This document shows, piece after piece, positions 35,029 to 46,640 of a stretch of 64,000 nt of DNA. Location: NCBI GenBank assembly GCA_020638495.1, contig JACKIN010000012.1, positions 60,455-124,454 on the forward strand. Direction: 5' to 3'. The DNA is from Geminicoccaceae bacterium. GTDB lineage: Bacteria; Pseudomonadota; Alphaproteobacteria; Geminicoccales; Geminicoccaceae. The notes beneath the pieces are model-generated. The model did not search any database, was not told the DNA's origin, and saw only the letters and a program-made list of their open reading frames with translations. Each line of letters opens with the position of its first letter. Within the stretch, counting starts at the first letter, position 1. A program made the translations under genes and the position numbers.

Positions 35029-36543
35029 CTACCGGCCGCGGCTGGCGAAGCGGACGGCTTCCTCGGCGGCGCGGATGAGGGCGCGGGCCTTGTTGCAGCT
35101 TTCCTGGTACTCGGCCTCGGGGTCGCTGTCGGCGACGACGCCGCCGCCGGCCTGGACGTACACGGTGCCGTCCTTGACGAGCGCCGTGCGCAGCGCGATG
35201 CAGGTGTCCATGTTGCCGTCGGCCGAGAGGTAGCCCACGGCACCGGCGTAGAAGACCCGGCGCTCGGGCTCGAGCTCCTCGATGATCTGCATCGCCCGGA
35301 CCTTGGGCGCACCCGAGGTGGTGCCGGCGGGAAAGCCGGCGAGGAGGGCGTCGATGACGTCGCAGTCGGGGCGCAGGTTGCCCTCGACGTTCGAGACGAT
35401 GTGCATGACGTGGCTGTAGCGCTCGACCACCATCTTCTCGGTGACCTCGACCGAGCCGATCTCGGCGACCCGGCCGACATCGTTGCGGCCGAGGTCGAGC
35501 AGCATCAGGTGCTCGGCCAGCTCCTTGGGGTCCGCCAAGAGCTCCTCGGCCAGGGCCACGTCCTCGGCGGCGTCGTGGCCGCGCCGGCGCGTGCCGGCGA
35601 GCGGGCGGACGGTGACCCGGCCGTCGCGCACGCGGACCAGGATCTCCGGGCTCGAGCCCACGAGCGTGGCGCCGTCGAGGTCGAGCAGGAAGAGGAAGGG
35701 CGAGGGGTTGAGGCGCCGGAGCGCCCGGTAGAGCGCCATGGGCGGCAGGGTGAACGGCACGGTGAAGCGCTGCGACGGCACCACCTGGAAGATGTCGCCG
35801 GCGAGGATGTACGCTTTCGCCCGCTCGACCATCCGGTGATAGCCCTCGCGGGTCATGTTGGAGACCGCCTCGGGCGGCGGGCCGGCATGCGCCGGCTGCG
35901 CCGGCCCGATGCCGCGCGCCATGTCGGCGACCGCGTCGGCCAGGCGCTCGAGCGCCAGGTCGTAGGCCCGGTCCGCGTCCAGCCCGGCCTCCGGGTAGAC
36001 CGGCGTGACGATCGTGACGATGTCCTTGATGTTGTCGAAGATGGCGATCAGCGTCGGCCTGAGGAAGACGGCGTCGGGCAGGCCGATCCGGTCGGGATTG
36101 GTCTCCGGCACCGGCTCGACCAGCCGGATCATGTCGTAGGCGAGAAAGCCGAAGAGCCCGGCCGCCATCGGCGGCAGCTCGTCGGGCACGTCGATGCGGG
36201 TCTCGGCGAGCAGCGAGCGCAGGCTCTCCAGTGTGGGCAGCTTCTCGGGCTGGAAGTCCAGCCGGTCGATCCGGCAGCGGCGGTTGATCTCGGCCTGCTT
36301 GCCGTGGCAGCGCCAGACGAGGTCGGGCTTGGTGCCGATGATCGAGTAGCGGCCGCGGACCGCACCACCCTCGACGCTCTCCAGAAGGAAGCTGTAGGGG
36401 CGCCCGTCGGTGAGCTTGAGCATGGCCGAGACGGGGGTCTCGAGGTCGGCCACCAGCGTCGTCCAGACCACCTGGCTCCGGCCGGCCTCGTAGGCGGAGC
36501 GGAAGGCCGCCCGGGGCGGCAGGACCTCTTCGAAGAAGGCCAC
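35029..36543 (-). CDS. trpE: Anthranilate synthase component I
   Basis: A 504-residue TrpE, which makes anthranilate from chorismate and ammonia supplied by TrpG. The tryptophan feedback site is in the N-terminal part (LESVEGGAVRGRYSIIG); the catalytic domain shows FQVVPSQRF, SPEILVRV, RPLAGTRRRG, LDLGRNDVGRV, TSGAPKVRAM and VQAGGGVVADSDPEAEYQE. The frame starts at GTG 36543, 16 bases after the ppiD stop, with GGAG upstream, so ppiD and trpE are co-transcribed. The usual next genes trpG-trpD-trpC are absent here; a DUF1772-like gene follows instead. Confidence 0.96.
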   Translation of the reverse strand: MAFFEEVLPPRAAFRSAYEAGRSQVVWTTLVADLETPVSAMLKLTDGRPYSFLLESVEGGAVRGRYSIIGTKPDLVWRCHGKQAEINRRCRIDRLDFQPEKLPTLESLRSLLAETRIDVPDELPPMAAGLFGFLAYDMIRLVEPVPETNPDRIGLPDAVFLRPTLIAIFDNIKDIVTIVTPVYPEAGLDADRAYDLALERLADAVADMARGIGPAQPAHAGPPPEAVSNMTREGYHRMVERAKAYILAGDIFQVVPSQRFTVPFTLPPMALYRALRRLNPSPFLFLLDLDGATLVGSSPEILVRVRDGRVTVRPLAGTRRRGHDAAEDVALAEELLADPKELAEHLMLLDLGRNDVGRVAEIGSVEVTEKMVVERYSHVMHIVSNVEGNLRPDCDVIDALLAGFPAGTTSGAPKVRAMQIIEELEPERRVFYAGAVGYLSADGNMDTCIALRTALVKDGTVYVQAGGGVVADSDPEAEYQESCNKARALIRAAEEAVRFASRGR

Positions 36544-36559
36544 GGCGAAAGCTCCAGCG

Positions 36560-38449
36560 TCAGAATTCGTCGGCGGGGAAGAGCGAGGCGATCGCCGCCT
36601 CGTTGACCTCGACCGGATAGCGACGGCGCAGCGCCGCCTCGTACTGGATCAGCACGTCGTTGCGGAGGGCCGCGGTGAGCTGCTCCCTGAGCTCGGGCTG
36701 GTCGCCCTCCGGCACCACGATCGCGTCGGTGCGCAGGATGGCGCTGCCGTTGCGGGTGGCCACCGGCTCGCGTGCGAGGTTGCCCTTGTCGGTGGCGAAG
36801 AGGGCTTCGACCGCCTCCGGCGTCAGGCCGGCCTCGCTGCCGTCTGCCGCCCGCCCGATCGGGCCGAACCGGCGGAGCGTGACCTCGTCGCCGAGCCCGG
36901 CAGCAATCGTCTCCAATGTCCGCCCGGAGCGGGCGTCGGCCATGATCGCCTCGACGCGCTCGGTGGCGAGGCGCTGCCGTTCCTCCTGCCGCCAGAGCGC
37001 GGCCACGTCGTCGCGGACCTCGTCGAGCCGGCGCGGGCGGCTCGGCTCGCTGGCGTCGACGCGGAACATGTAGAAGGTGCCGCCCGGGGTCTCCTCGAGC
37101 AGGGACGTCTCCTCCAGCGGTGCCGCGAAGATGGCGGCGAGGATCTCGGGCGATGGTGCCCCGCCCTCGACCGGGGCACCCGTGGCGTCGCGGCCCTGGG
37201 CGTCGATCGCCTGAAAGCGCCTGGCCGTGGTGCCGACGGCCAGGGCCGCCTCCTCGAGGCTCTCGCCGGCGGCGATGCCGTCGTCCAGGGCGCTCGCCAG
37301 ATCGGGGAGCTGGTCGATGGCGCGGTCGAGCGCGAGGTCCCGGCGGATCTCGTCCCTGGCGTCCTCGAAGCTGCGGACGGTCTCGGGCTCGACCTCGATC
37401 AGGCGGAAGAGATGCCAGCCGAAGGCGCTCTGCACGGGCTCGCTGACCTCGTCCGGCCCGAGCGCGAATATGGCGTCGGCGAACTCGGGCGGCAGGTCTT
37501 CCCGGGCCGTCGGGCCGAGCGGGCCATAGGTCAGGCCCCGGTCGGCCATGCTGTCGGCCAGCTCGGCGAAGACGGCACCTTCCTCGAGCGCCAGGCGGGC
37601 CTCTTCGATGGTCTCGCGGTCGCTCGCCAGCAACTGGCCGACGCGGCGCCGCTCGGGCGTGGTGTAGAAGTCCGCCCTCGCCTCGTACTCCTCGCGCAGC
37701 CTCGCCTCGTCGATCTCGATCTCGTCGACGATGTCGTCGGCGGTGAGGGTGACCAGGGTCACGGTCCGGTATTCCGGCGCCTGGAAGGCGTCGATGTTCT
37801 CCTCGAGGAACGCCTCGAGCTCGGCGTCGGTCGGCTCGGGGGCGGTCATGGCATCGCTCGCCACCTCGAGCAGGGTGCCGCTGCGGGTCTCGCCGCGCCA
37901 GGCGCCGAGGCGCTCGACCAGCACCGATGGCGCCGCGATCGAGCCCGTGAGGGCATCCAGGACGCGCGCCCGGCCGATATCGGCGCGCACCTGCTCGACA
38001 TACTGGGCCTCGCCCAGGCCGAGCGAGCGGAGGTACATGTCGAAGCGCGCGCGATCGAGGTTGCCGTCCGTGGCGAAGCGCTGGTCGTTGCGGATGGCGG
38101 CCGCCACCTCGGCGTCGGAGACGCCGATGCCGAGATCCCGCCGGTGCTGGTCGACGAGCGCTCTGGCGATGACGTTCTGCAGGCTGCGGTTGAGGATGCC
38201 GAGCGATGCCGCCTGGCGCCGGTCGAGCGTGGCGCCGAACTGCTCGCCGAAGGCGCGGCGGTCGATCTCGAAGGCGCGGTCGACCTCCTGGAGCGGCACC
38301 TCGATGTCGCCGACCTGCACGGCGATGGCGATGTCCTGCCGGCCGAAGAACGTGTCGCCGATGCCCCAGACGGCGAAGCTGGCAATGAGGACCAGGAGGA
38401 GCGCGCGGACGAACCAGCTGTTGGCGCGCTTGCGCATCGCATCGAGCAT
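36560..38449 (-). CDS. ppiD: Peptidyl-prolyl cis-trans isomerase D, membrane-anchored parvulin chaperone
   Basis: A 629-residue PpiD/SurA_N-type protein anchored by one N-terminal helix (about residues 13-31, LLLVLIASFAVWGIGD) with the rest in the periplasm, where it helps newly secreted proteins fold. An N-terminal chaperone domain is followed by a parvulin-like domain near residues 260-360 (VGQLLASDRETIEEAR, GLTYGPLGPTAREDLPPEFA, SAFGWHLFRLIEVE). ATG 38449 gives the family-typical MLDAMRKRANSW start. The gene is divergent from tpiA, sharing a 166-base promoter region, and precedes trpE. Confidence 0.93.
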   Translation of the reverse strand: MLDAMRKRANSWFVRALLLVLIASFAVWGIGDTFFGRQDIAIAVQVGDIEVPLQEVDRAFEIDRRAFGEQFGATLDRRQAASLGILNRSLQNVIARALVDQHRRDLGIGVSDAEVAAAIRNDQRFATDGNLDRARFDMYLRSLGLGEAQYVEQVRADIGRARVLDALTGSIAAPSVLVERLGAWRGETRSGTLLEVASDAMTAPEPTDAELEAFLEENIDAFQAPEYRTVTLVTLTADDIVDEIEIDEARLREEYEARADFYTTPERRRVGQLLASDRETIEEARLALEEGAVFAELADSMADRGLTYGPLGPTAREDLPPEFADAIFALGPDEVSEPVQSAFGWHLFRLIEVEPETVRSFEDARDEIRRDLALDRAIDQLPDLASALDDGIAAGESLEEAALAVGTTARRFQAIDAQGRDATGAPVEGGAPSPEILAAIFAAPLEETSLLEETPGGTFYMFRVDASEPSRPRRLDEVRDDVAALWRQEERQRLATERVEAIMADARSGRTLETIAAGLGDEVTLRRFGPIGRAADGSEAGLTPEAVEALFATDKGNLAREPVATRNGSAILRTDAIVVPEGDQPELREQLTAALRNDVLIQYEAALRRRYPVEVNEAAIASLFPADEF

Positions 38450-38615
38450 GACGGAAGGAACCCTTAAAAGACGCGCCCGGACACTATTGATTGACGACGC
38501 CGGCGGCAATCCTCAAGGCGCGGCAGCGTGGCTTCGGGCTGCCTGCCGGCACCTTGGACAGGCCCGAATCGCTGTGCTAGAAGCCGCGCGTTCCCGCAAT
38601 CGGTGAGAGGGCTGG

Positions 38616-39368
38616 ATGCCTTTGGCACGTCCGGTGGTGCTCGGCAATTGGAAGATGAACGGGCTGCGGGCCGACGGTCTGGCATTGGCCGGGCGGCTCG
38701 ACGCGCGTGCCGCGCATGCGAGCGGCACGCTCGGCATCTTCCCGCCGGCGACGCTCGTCGCGGCGGTGGCCCAGAGGCTCGCCCGGAGCCGCGTCCTCGT
38801 CGGCGGGCAGGACTGCCACCCGGCCGAGAGCGGCGCCTTCACCGGCTCGATCAGCGCCGCCATGCTCGCCGATGCCGGCGCGCGCGCGGTCATCGTCGGC
38901 CACTCCGAGCGTCGGCACGGGCTCGGCGAGACCGATGCCGAGGTCAAGGCCAAGGGCGAGGCGGCGCTCGCCGCCGGGCTCATGGTCGTGCTCTGCATCG
39001 GCGAGACCGAAGCCGAGTACGTGGCCGGGGAGCGGCATGCGGTGCTGGTGCGCCAGCTCGACGGCAGCCTGCCGAGTGGCGCGACGGCCGAGAGGCTGGT
39101 CGTCGCCTACGAGCCCGTCTGGGCGATCGGCACCGGCCGCACGCCGAGCCTCGCGGAGATCGCCCGGACCCACGCCGAGCTGCGCGGCCTGCTCGCCGGG
39201 CGGCTGGCCGACGGGGCCGAGGTGGCGCTCCTCTATGGCGGCTCGGTCAAGCCGGACAATGCCGCCGACATCATGGCCATCGAGGCGGTCGACGGCGCCC
39301 TCGTCGGCGGCGCCAGCCTCGACGCGGATTCGTTCTGGAGCATCTATGCGGCCGGCGGCGGGACCTGA
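38616..39368 (+). CDS. tpiA: Triosephosphate isomerase
   Basis: A 250-residue glycolytic enzyme interconverting dihydroxyacetone phosphate and glyceraldehyde 3-phosphate. Active-site residues are Asn11 and Lys13 (NWKMN), His96 (GHSERR) and Glu166 (AYEPVWAIGTG); the phosphate-binding end is LYGGSVKPDN and VGGAS. Length is normal. It begins the conserved plus-strand block and is followed 31 bases later by secG. Confidence 0.98.
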   Translation: MPLARPVVLGNWKMNGLRADGLALAGRLDARAAHASGTLGIFPPATLVAAVAQRLARSRVLVGGQDCHPAESGAFTGSISAAMLADAGARAVIVGHSERRHGLGETDAEVKAKGEAALAAGLMVVLCIGETEAEYVAGERHAVLVRQLDGSLPSGATAERLVVAYEPVWAIGTGRTPSLAEIARTHAELRGLLAGRLADGAEVALLYGGSVKPDNAADIMAIEAVDGALVGGASLDADSFWSIYAAGGGT

Positions 39369-39399
39369 TCCCGAGCCGCAGCGCGAAAGACCTGAAAAA

Positions 39400-39738
39400 A
39401 TGACCACGATCCTTCTCGTCATCCATCTCCTGATCGCCCTCGCCCTCGTCGGCGTCGTCCTGATCCAGCGCAGCGAGGGCGGGGCGCTCGGCGGGCTCGG
39501 CGGCACCGCCATGGGTGGCGTCATGAGCGGCCGCGGCACCGCCAACCTGCTGACCCGGGCGACGGCGATCCTCGCCACGGGCTTCATGGTGATGAGCCTC
39601 CTGCTCGCCTATGTCGCCAGCGGCGGCAGCGGCCCCGTCTCGATCCTCGACGGGCCGAACCCGTTCGAGCCGGCACCGGTCACCGAGCCCGCGGAGCCGG
39701 CACCGCCGGCCGCCCCGGCGGCGCCGGTCGCCAACTGA
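39400..39738 (+). CDS. secG: Preprotein translocase subunit SecG
   Basis: A 112-residue inner-membrane subunit of SecYEG. Two helices (about residues 3-21 and 53-72) flank the conserved loop GVVLIQRSEGGALGGLGG. The C-terminus is a proline/alanine-rich tail typical of alphaproteobacterial SecG. The tpiA-secG-pyrG order is standard in this class. ATG 39400 follows an A-rich stretch. Confidence 0.96.
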   Translation: MTTILLVIHLLIALALVGVVLIQRSEGGALGGLGGTAMGGVMSGRGTANLLTRATAILATGFMVMSLLLAYVASGGSGPVSILDGPNPFEPAPVTEPAEPAPPAAPAAPVAN

Positions 39739-39834
39739 GGCCTTGCCGGGAAGACGATTCGCCGGGCCGCCGACTCGCCACGGCGCGGCCTTTGCGCTTG
39801 CCCTTGTGAAGCGTTGCATGGATAGTTTCGATTG

Positions 39835-41463
<1,629 letters not shown>

Positions 41464-41480
41464 ACCAAGAGGGGTAAGCC

Positions 41481-42320
41481 ATGCAGGATGTCGAGGTCGG
41501 TCGGGTCGTCATCGGGCAAGCGCGACCGCTCGCCCTGATCGCCGGCCCGTGCGCGATCGAGAGCCGCGAGCACGCGCTGATGATGGCCGAGCGGCTGGTC
41601 GAGATCACGGACCGGCTCGGCCTGCCCTTCGTCTTCAAGAGCTCGTTCGACAAGGCCAACCGGACGAGCGCGGCGAGCGCGCGCGGTGTCGGCCTCGCCG
41701 AAGGCATCGCCATTCTCGGCGAGGTGAAGAGCCGCTTCGGCTGCCCGGTGCTCACCGACATCCATGACGCCGGCCAGTGCGCGCCGGTCGCCGAGGTGGT
41801 CGACATCCTGCAGATCCCGGCCTTCCTCTGCCGGCAGACCGACATCCTCGAGGCCGCCGCCCGGACGGGGGCCGTGGTCAACGTCAAGAAGGGCCAGTTC
41901 CTCGCCCCCTGGGACATGAAGAACGTCACCGCCAAGCTCGAGCAGTTCGGGGCGAAGCGCATCCTCGTGACCGAGCGGGGGGCCTCCTTCGGCTACAACA
42001 CGCTGGTCTCCGACATGCGCGCCTTGCCGGAGCTCGCCGCCACCGGCTGGCCCGTGGTCTTCGATGCGACGCACTCGGTGCAGCAGCCGGGCGGGCAGGG
42101 CGGGACCAGTGGCGGGCAGCGCCAGTTCGTGCCGGTGCTGGCGCGGGCGGCCGTGGCGATCGGCGTGGCGGCTGTGTTCATCGAGACGCACGACCGCCCG
42201 GAAAAGGCGCTCAGCGACGGCCCCAACATGGTGCCGCTCGACAAGCTCGCGGCCTTGCTCGAAGACCTGATGGCCTTCGACGGCCTGGCCAAGTCGCGAC
42301 CCACCCTCGTGCTCGGATGA
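41481..42320 (+). CDS. kdsA: 3-deoxy-8-phosphooctulonate synthase (KDO-8-phosphate synthase)
   Basis: A 279-residue enzyme condensing phosphoenolpyruvate with arabinose 5-phosphate for lipopolysaccharide KDO. Motifs are IAGPCAIES, FKSSFDKANRTS, TDIHDAGQ, QIPAFLCRQTD, NVKKGQFLAPW and FDATHSVQQPGG. Cys24 in the AGPC motif is the residue typical of the metal-dependent class, where E. coli-type enzymes have Asn. A lipid A/KDO-containing outer membrane is implied. It ends 8 bases before the eno start. Confidence 0.97.
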   Translation: MQDVEVGRVVIGQARPLALIAGPCAIESREHALMMAERLVEITDRLGLPFVFKSSFDKANRTSAASARGVGLAEGIAILGEVKSRFGCPVLTDIHDAGQCAPVAEVVDILQIPAFLCRQTDILEAAARTGAVVNVKKGQFLAPWDMKNVTAKLEQFGAKRILVTERGASFGYNTLVSDMRALPELAATGWPVVFDATHSVQQPGGQGGTSGGQRQFVPVLARAAVAIGVAAVFIETHDRPEKALSDGPNMVPLDKLAALLEDLMAFDGLAKSRPTLVLG

Positions 42321-42328
42321 GACGGATC

Positions 42329-43606
<1,278 letters not shown>

Positions 43607-43623
43607 GGCAGGGGGGCAGCACC

Positions 43624-43962
43624 TTGAGGGTCGACGGTCTCGCCTATCGGAGCTACCGCCTGCGCAAGCAGGCGGTGCGGCACTGGCTCGGCGTGGCCCT
43701 CGTTCTCGTGCTCGCCTATTTCGCCTTTCACTCGATCCACGGCAGCCGCGGCCTCTTCGCCTGGATCGATCGCCAGCACGAGCTGGAGACCAGGCGCCTC
43801 GAGCTCGCCGACATCCGCGCCGAGCGGCAATGGCTCGAGCAGCGCGTCGAGGCGCTCGGCCCCGACCGGCTGGCCACGGACCTGCTCGAGGAGACGCTGC
43901 TCGGTCTCGGCTTCGTCAACGAGAACGAGGTCGTGATTTTCGACGAGCCGCCCCCGCAATAG
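43624..43962 (+). CDS. ftsB: Septum formation initiator FtsB (DivIC family)
   Basis: A 112-residue bitopic membrane protein of the divisome, which with FtsL and FtsQ activates septal peptidoglycan synthesis. It has one helix at about residues 21-38 (WLGVALVLVLAYFAFHSI), then a coiled-coil segment (RLELADIRAERQWLEQRVEAL) and the typical end EETLLGLGFVNENEVVIF. No ATG is available; TTG 43624 after a G-rich stretch is used, GTG about 16 codons later being too close to the helix. Location between eno and pdhA is conserved in Alphaproteobacteria. Confidence 0.9.
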   Translation: MRVDGLAYRSYRLRKQAVRHWLGVALVLVLAYFAFHSIHGSRGLFAWIDRQHELETRRLELADIRAERQWLEQRVEALGPDRLATDLLEETLLGLGFVNENEVVIFDEPPPQ

Positions 43963-43989
43963 CGGCTGCTTGGGGCGACCATCAAATTC

Positions 43990-44073
43990 GTTCCTGCATG
44001 GGTTGCATGCATGGCGACCGGCTGGCGCAACCTCGGCGCTTCGCTATAAGTTCACAGCACAGGCTGCAGGAAC
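43990..44073 (+). promoter_or_regulatory. Candidate pdh promoter with flanking inverted repeat
   Basis: The 137-base gap before pdhA contains a possible -10 element TATAAG at 44045-44050, flanked by perfect 9-bp inverted arms GTTCCTGCA (43990-43998) and TGCAGGAAC (44065-44073). The wide spacing suggests a looped operator or coincidence. No convincing -35 is seen. GGGAGG follows before the pdhA start at 44100. Confidence 0.3.
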
Positions 44074-44099
44074 AACGCAATCGGGAGGGCCGTCGATCC

Positions 44100-45137
44100 A
44101 TGAACGCGACCAGGAGCAGCGCCAAGCCGGCGGCCCGCCGGAGCAGCAGGAAATCCCCCGCCGACAACGGGCAGTGGCTCGAGTTCTACCGCGAGATGCT
44201 CCTCATTCGGCGCTTCGAGGAGAAGGCCGGCCAGCTCTACGGCATGGGTCTGATCGGCGGCTTCTGCCACCTCTATATCGGCCAGGAGGCGGTCGCGGTC
44301 GGCATCCAGCACGCGCTCTCCGACAAGGATTCCGTCATCACCGGCTATCGCGACCACGGGCACATGCTGGTCTGCGGCATGGACCCGCGCAACGTCATGG
44401 CCGAGCTCACCGGCCGGGCCACCGGCTACTCGAAGGGCAAGGGCGGCTCGATGCACATGTTCGCCAAGGACAAGCGCTTCTATGGCGGGCACGGGATCGT
44501 GGCGGGCCAGGTGCCGCTCGGCACGGGCATCGCCTTCGCCCACAAGTATCGCGAGGACGGAGGTCTCTGCGCCACCTACATGGGCGATGGGGCGACCAAC
44601 CAGGGGCAGGTCTACGAGAGCTTCAACATGGCGGCCCTGTGGAAGCTGCCGGTGCTCTACGTGATCGAGAACAATCGCTACGGCATGGGCACCTCGCAGG
44701 CCCGCTCGTCGGCCGGGCAGAAGCTCTGCGAGCGCGGCGCCGCCTACGGCATTCCGGGCGAGCAGGTCGACGGCATGGATGTCGTGGCCATGCACGAGAA
44801 GGCCAAGGAGGTGGTCGCCCACATCCGCGGCGGCGAGGGCCCCTACATCCTGGAGGCCATGACCTACCGCTATCGCGGCCATTCGATGTCGGACCCGGCG
44901 AAGTACCGCAAGAAGGAGGAGGTCCAGGAGTTCCGCGAGCACCACGACCCGATCGAGACGCTGCGTCAGCGGATCGTCGAGGGCAAGCTGGCGGCCGAGG
45001 ACGATCTGAAGGCCATGGACAAGGAGGTCCGCGACATCGTCAACGAGGCGGCCCGCTTCGCCCAGGACAGCCCCGAGCCCGATCCCTCGGAGCTCTGGAC
45101 GGACATCCTGCTCGAGGCCGAGGTCGCCACCGTCTGA
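44100..45137 (+). CDS. pdhA: Pyruvate dehydrogenase E1 component, alpha subunit
   Basis: A 345-residue thiamine-diphosphate subunit of the pyruvate dehydrogenase complex, decarboxylating pyruvate together with PdhB. The TPP-binding motif runs from GDGATNQGQVYESFNMA to VIENN; phosphorylation-loop-like YRYRGHSMSDPAKYR and substrate region GGSMHMF are present. A charged, serine-rich N-terminus of about 22 residues precedes the conserved domain. It starts the pdhA-pdhB-pdhC run. Confidence 0.97.
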   Translation: MNATRSSAKPAARRSSRKSPADNGQWLEFYREMLLIRRFEEKAGQLYGMGLIGGFCHLYIGQEAVAVGIQHALSDKDSVITGYRDHGHMLVCGMDPRNVMAELTGRATGYSKGKGGSMHMFAKDKRFYGGHGIVAGQVPLGTGIAFAHKYREDGGLCATYMGDGATNQGQVYESFNMAALWKLPVLYVIENNRYGMGTSQARSSAGQKLCERGAAYGIPGEQVDGMDVVAMHEKAKEVVAHIRGGEGPYILEAMTYRYRGHSMSDPAKYRKKEEVQEFREHHDPIETLRQRIVEGKLAAEDDLKAMDKEVRDIVNEAARFAQDSPEPDPSELWTDILLEAEVATV

Positions 45138-45208
45138 GCCGTGCCACCCCTTGCCCTGCGCCCGCCTCTGGCGGCGATCCATCGAATGATCCGGGAAAGC
45201 TGAAATCA

Positions 45209-46618
45209 ATGCCCACGGAAATCCTGATGCCGGCGCTCTCGCCGACCATGACCGAAGGCAACCTTGCCCGCTGGCTGAAGAAGGAGGGTGACAGCATCGC
45301 CCCAGGCGACGTCATCGCCGAGATCGAGACCGACAAGGCGACGATGGAGGTCGAGGCGGTCGACGAGGGCACGCTCGGCAAGATCCTTATCGACGAGGGC
45401 AGCGAGGGCGTCGCCGTCAACACGCCGATCGCCCTCCTGCTCGGCGACGGCGAGGACAAGTCGGCCCTCGATGGCTATGCAGCCGGCGGCAATGATGCTG
45501 CCGAGGCAGCACCGCAGGCCGAGGCGGAGGAGCAGCCCGCCGAGCAGGCGAAGACGGAGCCGCAGCCCAGGCGGCAGGCTCTGCCGACCGAGCCCGTGCA
45601 GCCGGAGGAGCCCGAGGTGCCGGCGGGCACCGAGATGGTCAAGACGACGGTGCGCGAGGCGCTCCGGGATGCCATGGCCGAGGAGATGCGCAGGAACGGC
45701 GACGTGTTCCTGATGGGCGAGGAGGTCGCCGAGTACCAGGGCGCCTACAAGATCAGCCAGGGCCTGCTCGAGGAGTTCGGCCCGAGGCGCGTGATCGACA
45801 CGCCGATCACGGAATACGGCTTCACCGGGCTCGGCGTCGGTGCGGCCATGGCAGGGCTCCGCCCGATCGTCGAGTTCATGACCTGGAACTTCGCCATGCA
45901 GGCGATCGACCACATCATCAACTCCGCCGCCAAGACGCTCTACATGGCCGGTGGCCAGATGGGCAGCCCGATCGTCTTTCGCGGGCCCAACGGGGCCGCC
46001 GCCCGCGTCGCCGCCCAGCACAGCCAGGAATACAGCTCCTGGTACAGCCACTGCCCGGGCCTCAAGGTCGTCTGCCCCTACAGCGCGGCCGACGCCAAGG
46101 GTCTGCTCAAGGCGGCGATCCGCGATCCCAACCCGGTGGTCTTCCTCGAGAACGAGGTGCTCTACGGCCAGACCTTCGACGTGCCGAAGCTCGACGACTT
46201 CGTCCTGCCGATCGGCAAGGCCAAGATCGTCCGGCCGGGCAGCGACGTCACCATCGTGTCGTTCTCGCTGATGATGACCCGGGCCCTCGAGGCCGCCGAG
46301 GCGCTGGCCGAGGAGGGCATCTCGGCCGAGGTGATCGATCTGCGGACCATCCGGCCGCTCGACCGGGCGACCGTGGTGAGGTCGGTGAAGAAGACCAACC
46401 GGCTGGTCAGCCTCGAGGAAGGCTGGCCGCAGAGCGGCATCGGCTCCGAGCTGGCCGCGGTGATGATGGAGGACGCGTTCGACTATCTGGACGCGCCGGT
46501 CATTCGCGTCACCGGCAAGGACGTGCCGATGCCCTATGCCGCGAACCTGGAGCGCATGGCGCTGCCGCAGACCAAGGACGTCGTCGAGGCGGCCAGGGCC
46601 GTCTGCTACAAGAGCTAG
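45209..46618 (+). CDS. pdhB: Pyruvate dehydrogenase E1 component, beta subunit, with N-terminal lipoyl domain
   Basis: A 469-residue E1-beta with a lipoyl domain at residues 1-80 (lipoylated Lys43 in ETDKATMEV) and an alanine/glutamate/proline-rich linker to about residue 142, then the transketolase-type domain (TVREALRDAMAEEM, GEEVAEYQGAYKISQGL, ITEYGFTGLGVGAAM, and the C-terminal DLRTIRPLDRATV). A lipoyl domain on E1-beta is characteristic of many alphaproteobacteria. Its first 80 codons are nearly identical in DNA to the start of pdhC. Confidence 0.97.
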   Translation: MPTEILMPALSPTMTEGNLARWLKKEGDSIAPGDVIAEIETDKATMEVEAVDEGTLGKILIDEGSEGVAVNTPIALLLGDGEDKSALDGYAAGGNDAAEAAPQAEAEEQPAEQAKTEPQPRRQALPTEPVQPEEPEVPAGTEMVKTTVREALRDAMAEEMRRNGDVFLMGEEVAEYQGAYKISQGLLEEFGPRRVIDTPITEYGFTGLGVGAAMAGLRPIVEFMTWNFAMQAIDHIINSAAKTLYMAGGQMGSPIVFRGPNGAAARVAAQHSQEYSSWYSHCPGLKVVCPYSAADAKGLLKAAIRDPNPVVFLENEVLYGQTFDVPKLDDFVLPIGKAKIVRPGSDVTIVSFSLMMTRALEAAEALAEEGISAEVIDLRTIRPLDRATVVRSVKKTNRLVSLEEGWPQSGIGSELAAVMMEDAFDYLDAPVIRVTGKDVPMPYAANLERMALPQTKDVVEAARAVCYKS

Positions 46619-46640
46619 AAGAACGCCGGGGAGGTCCACG

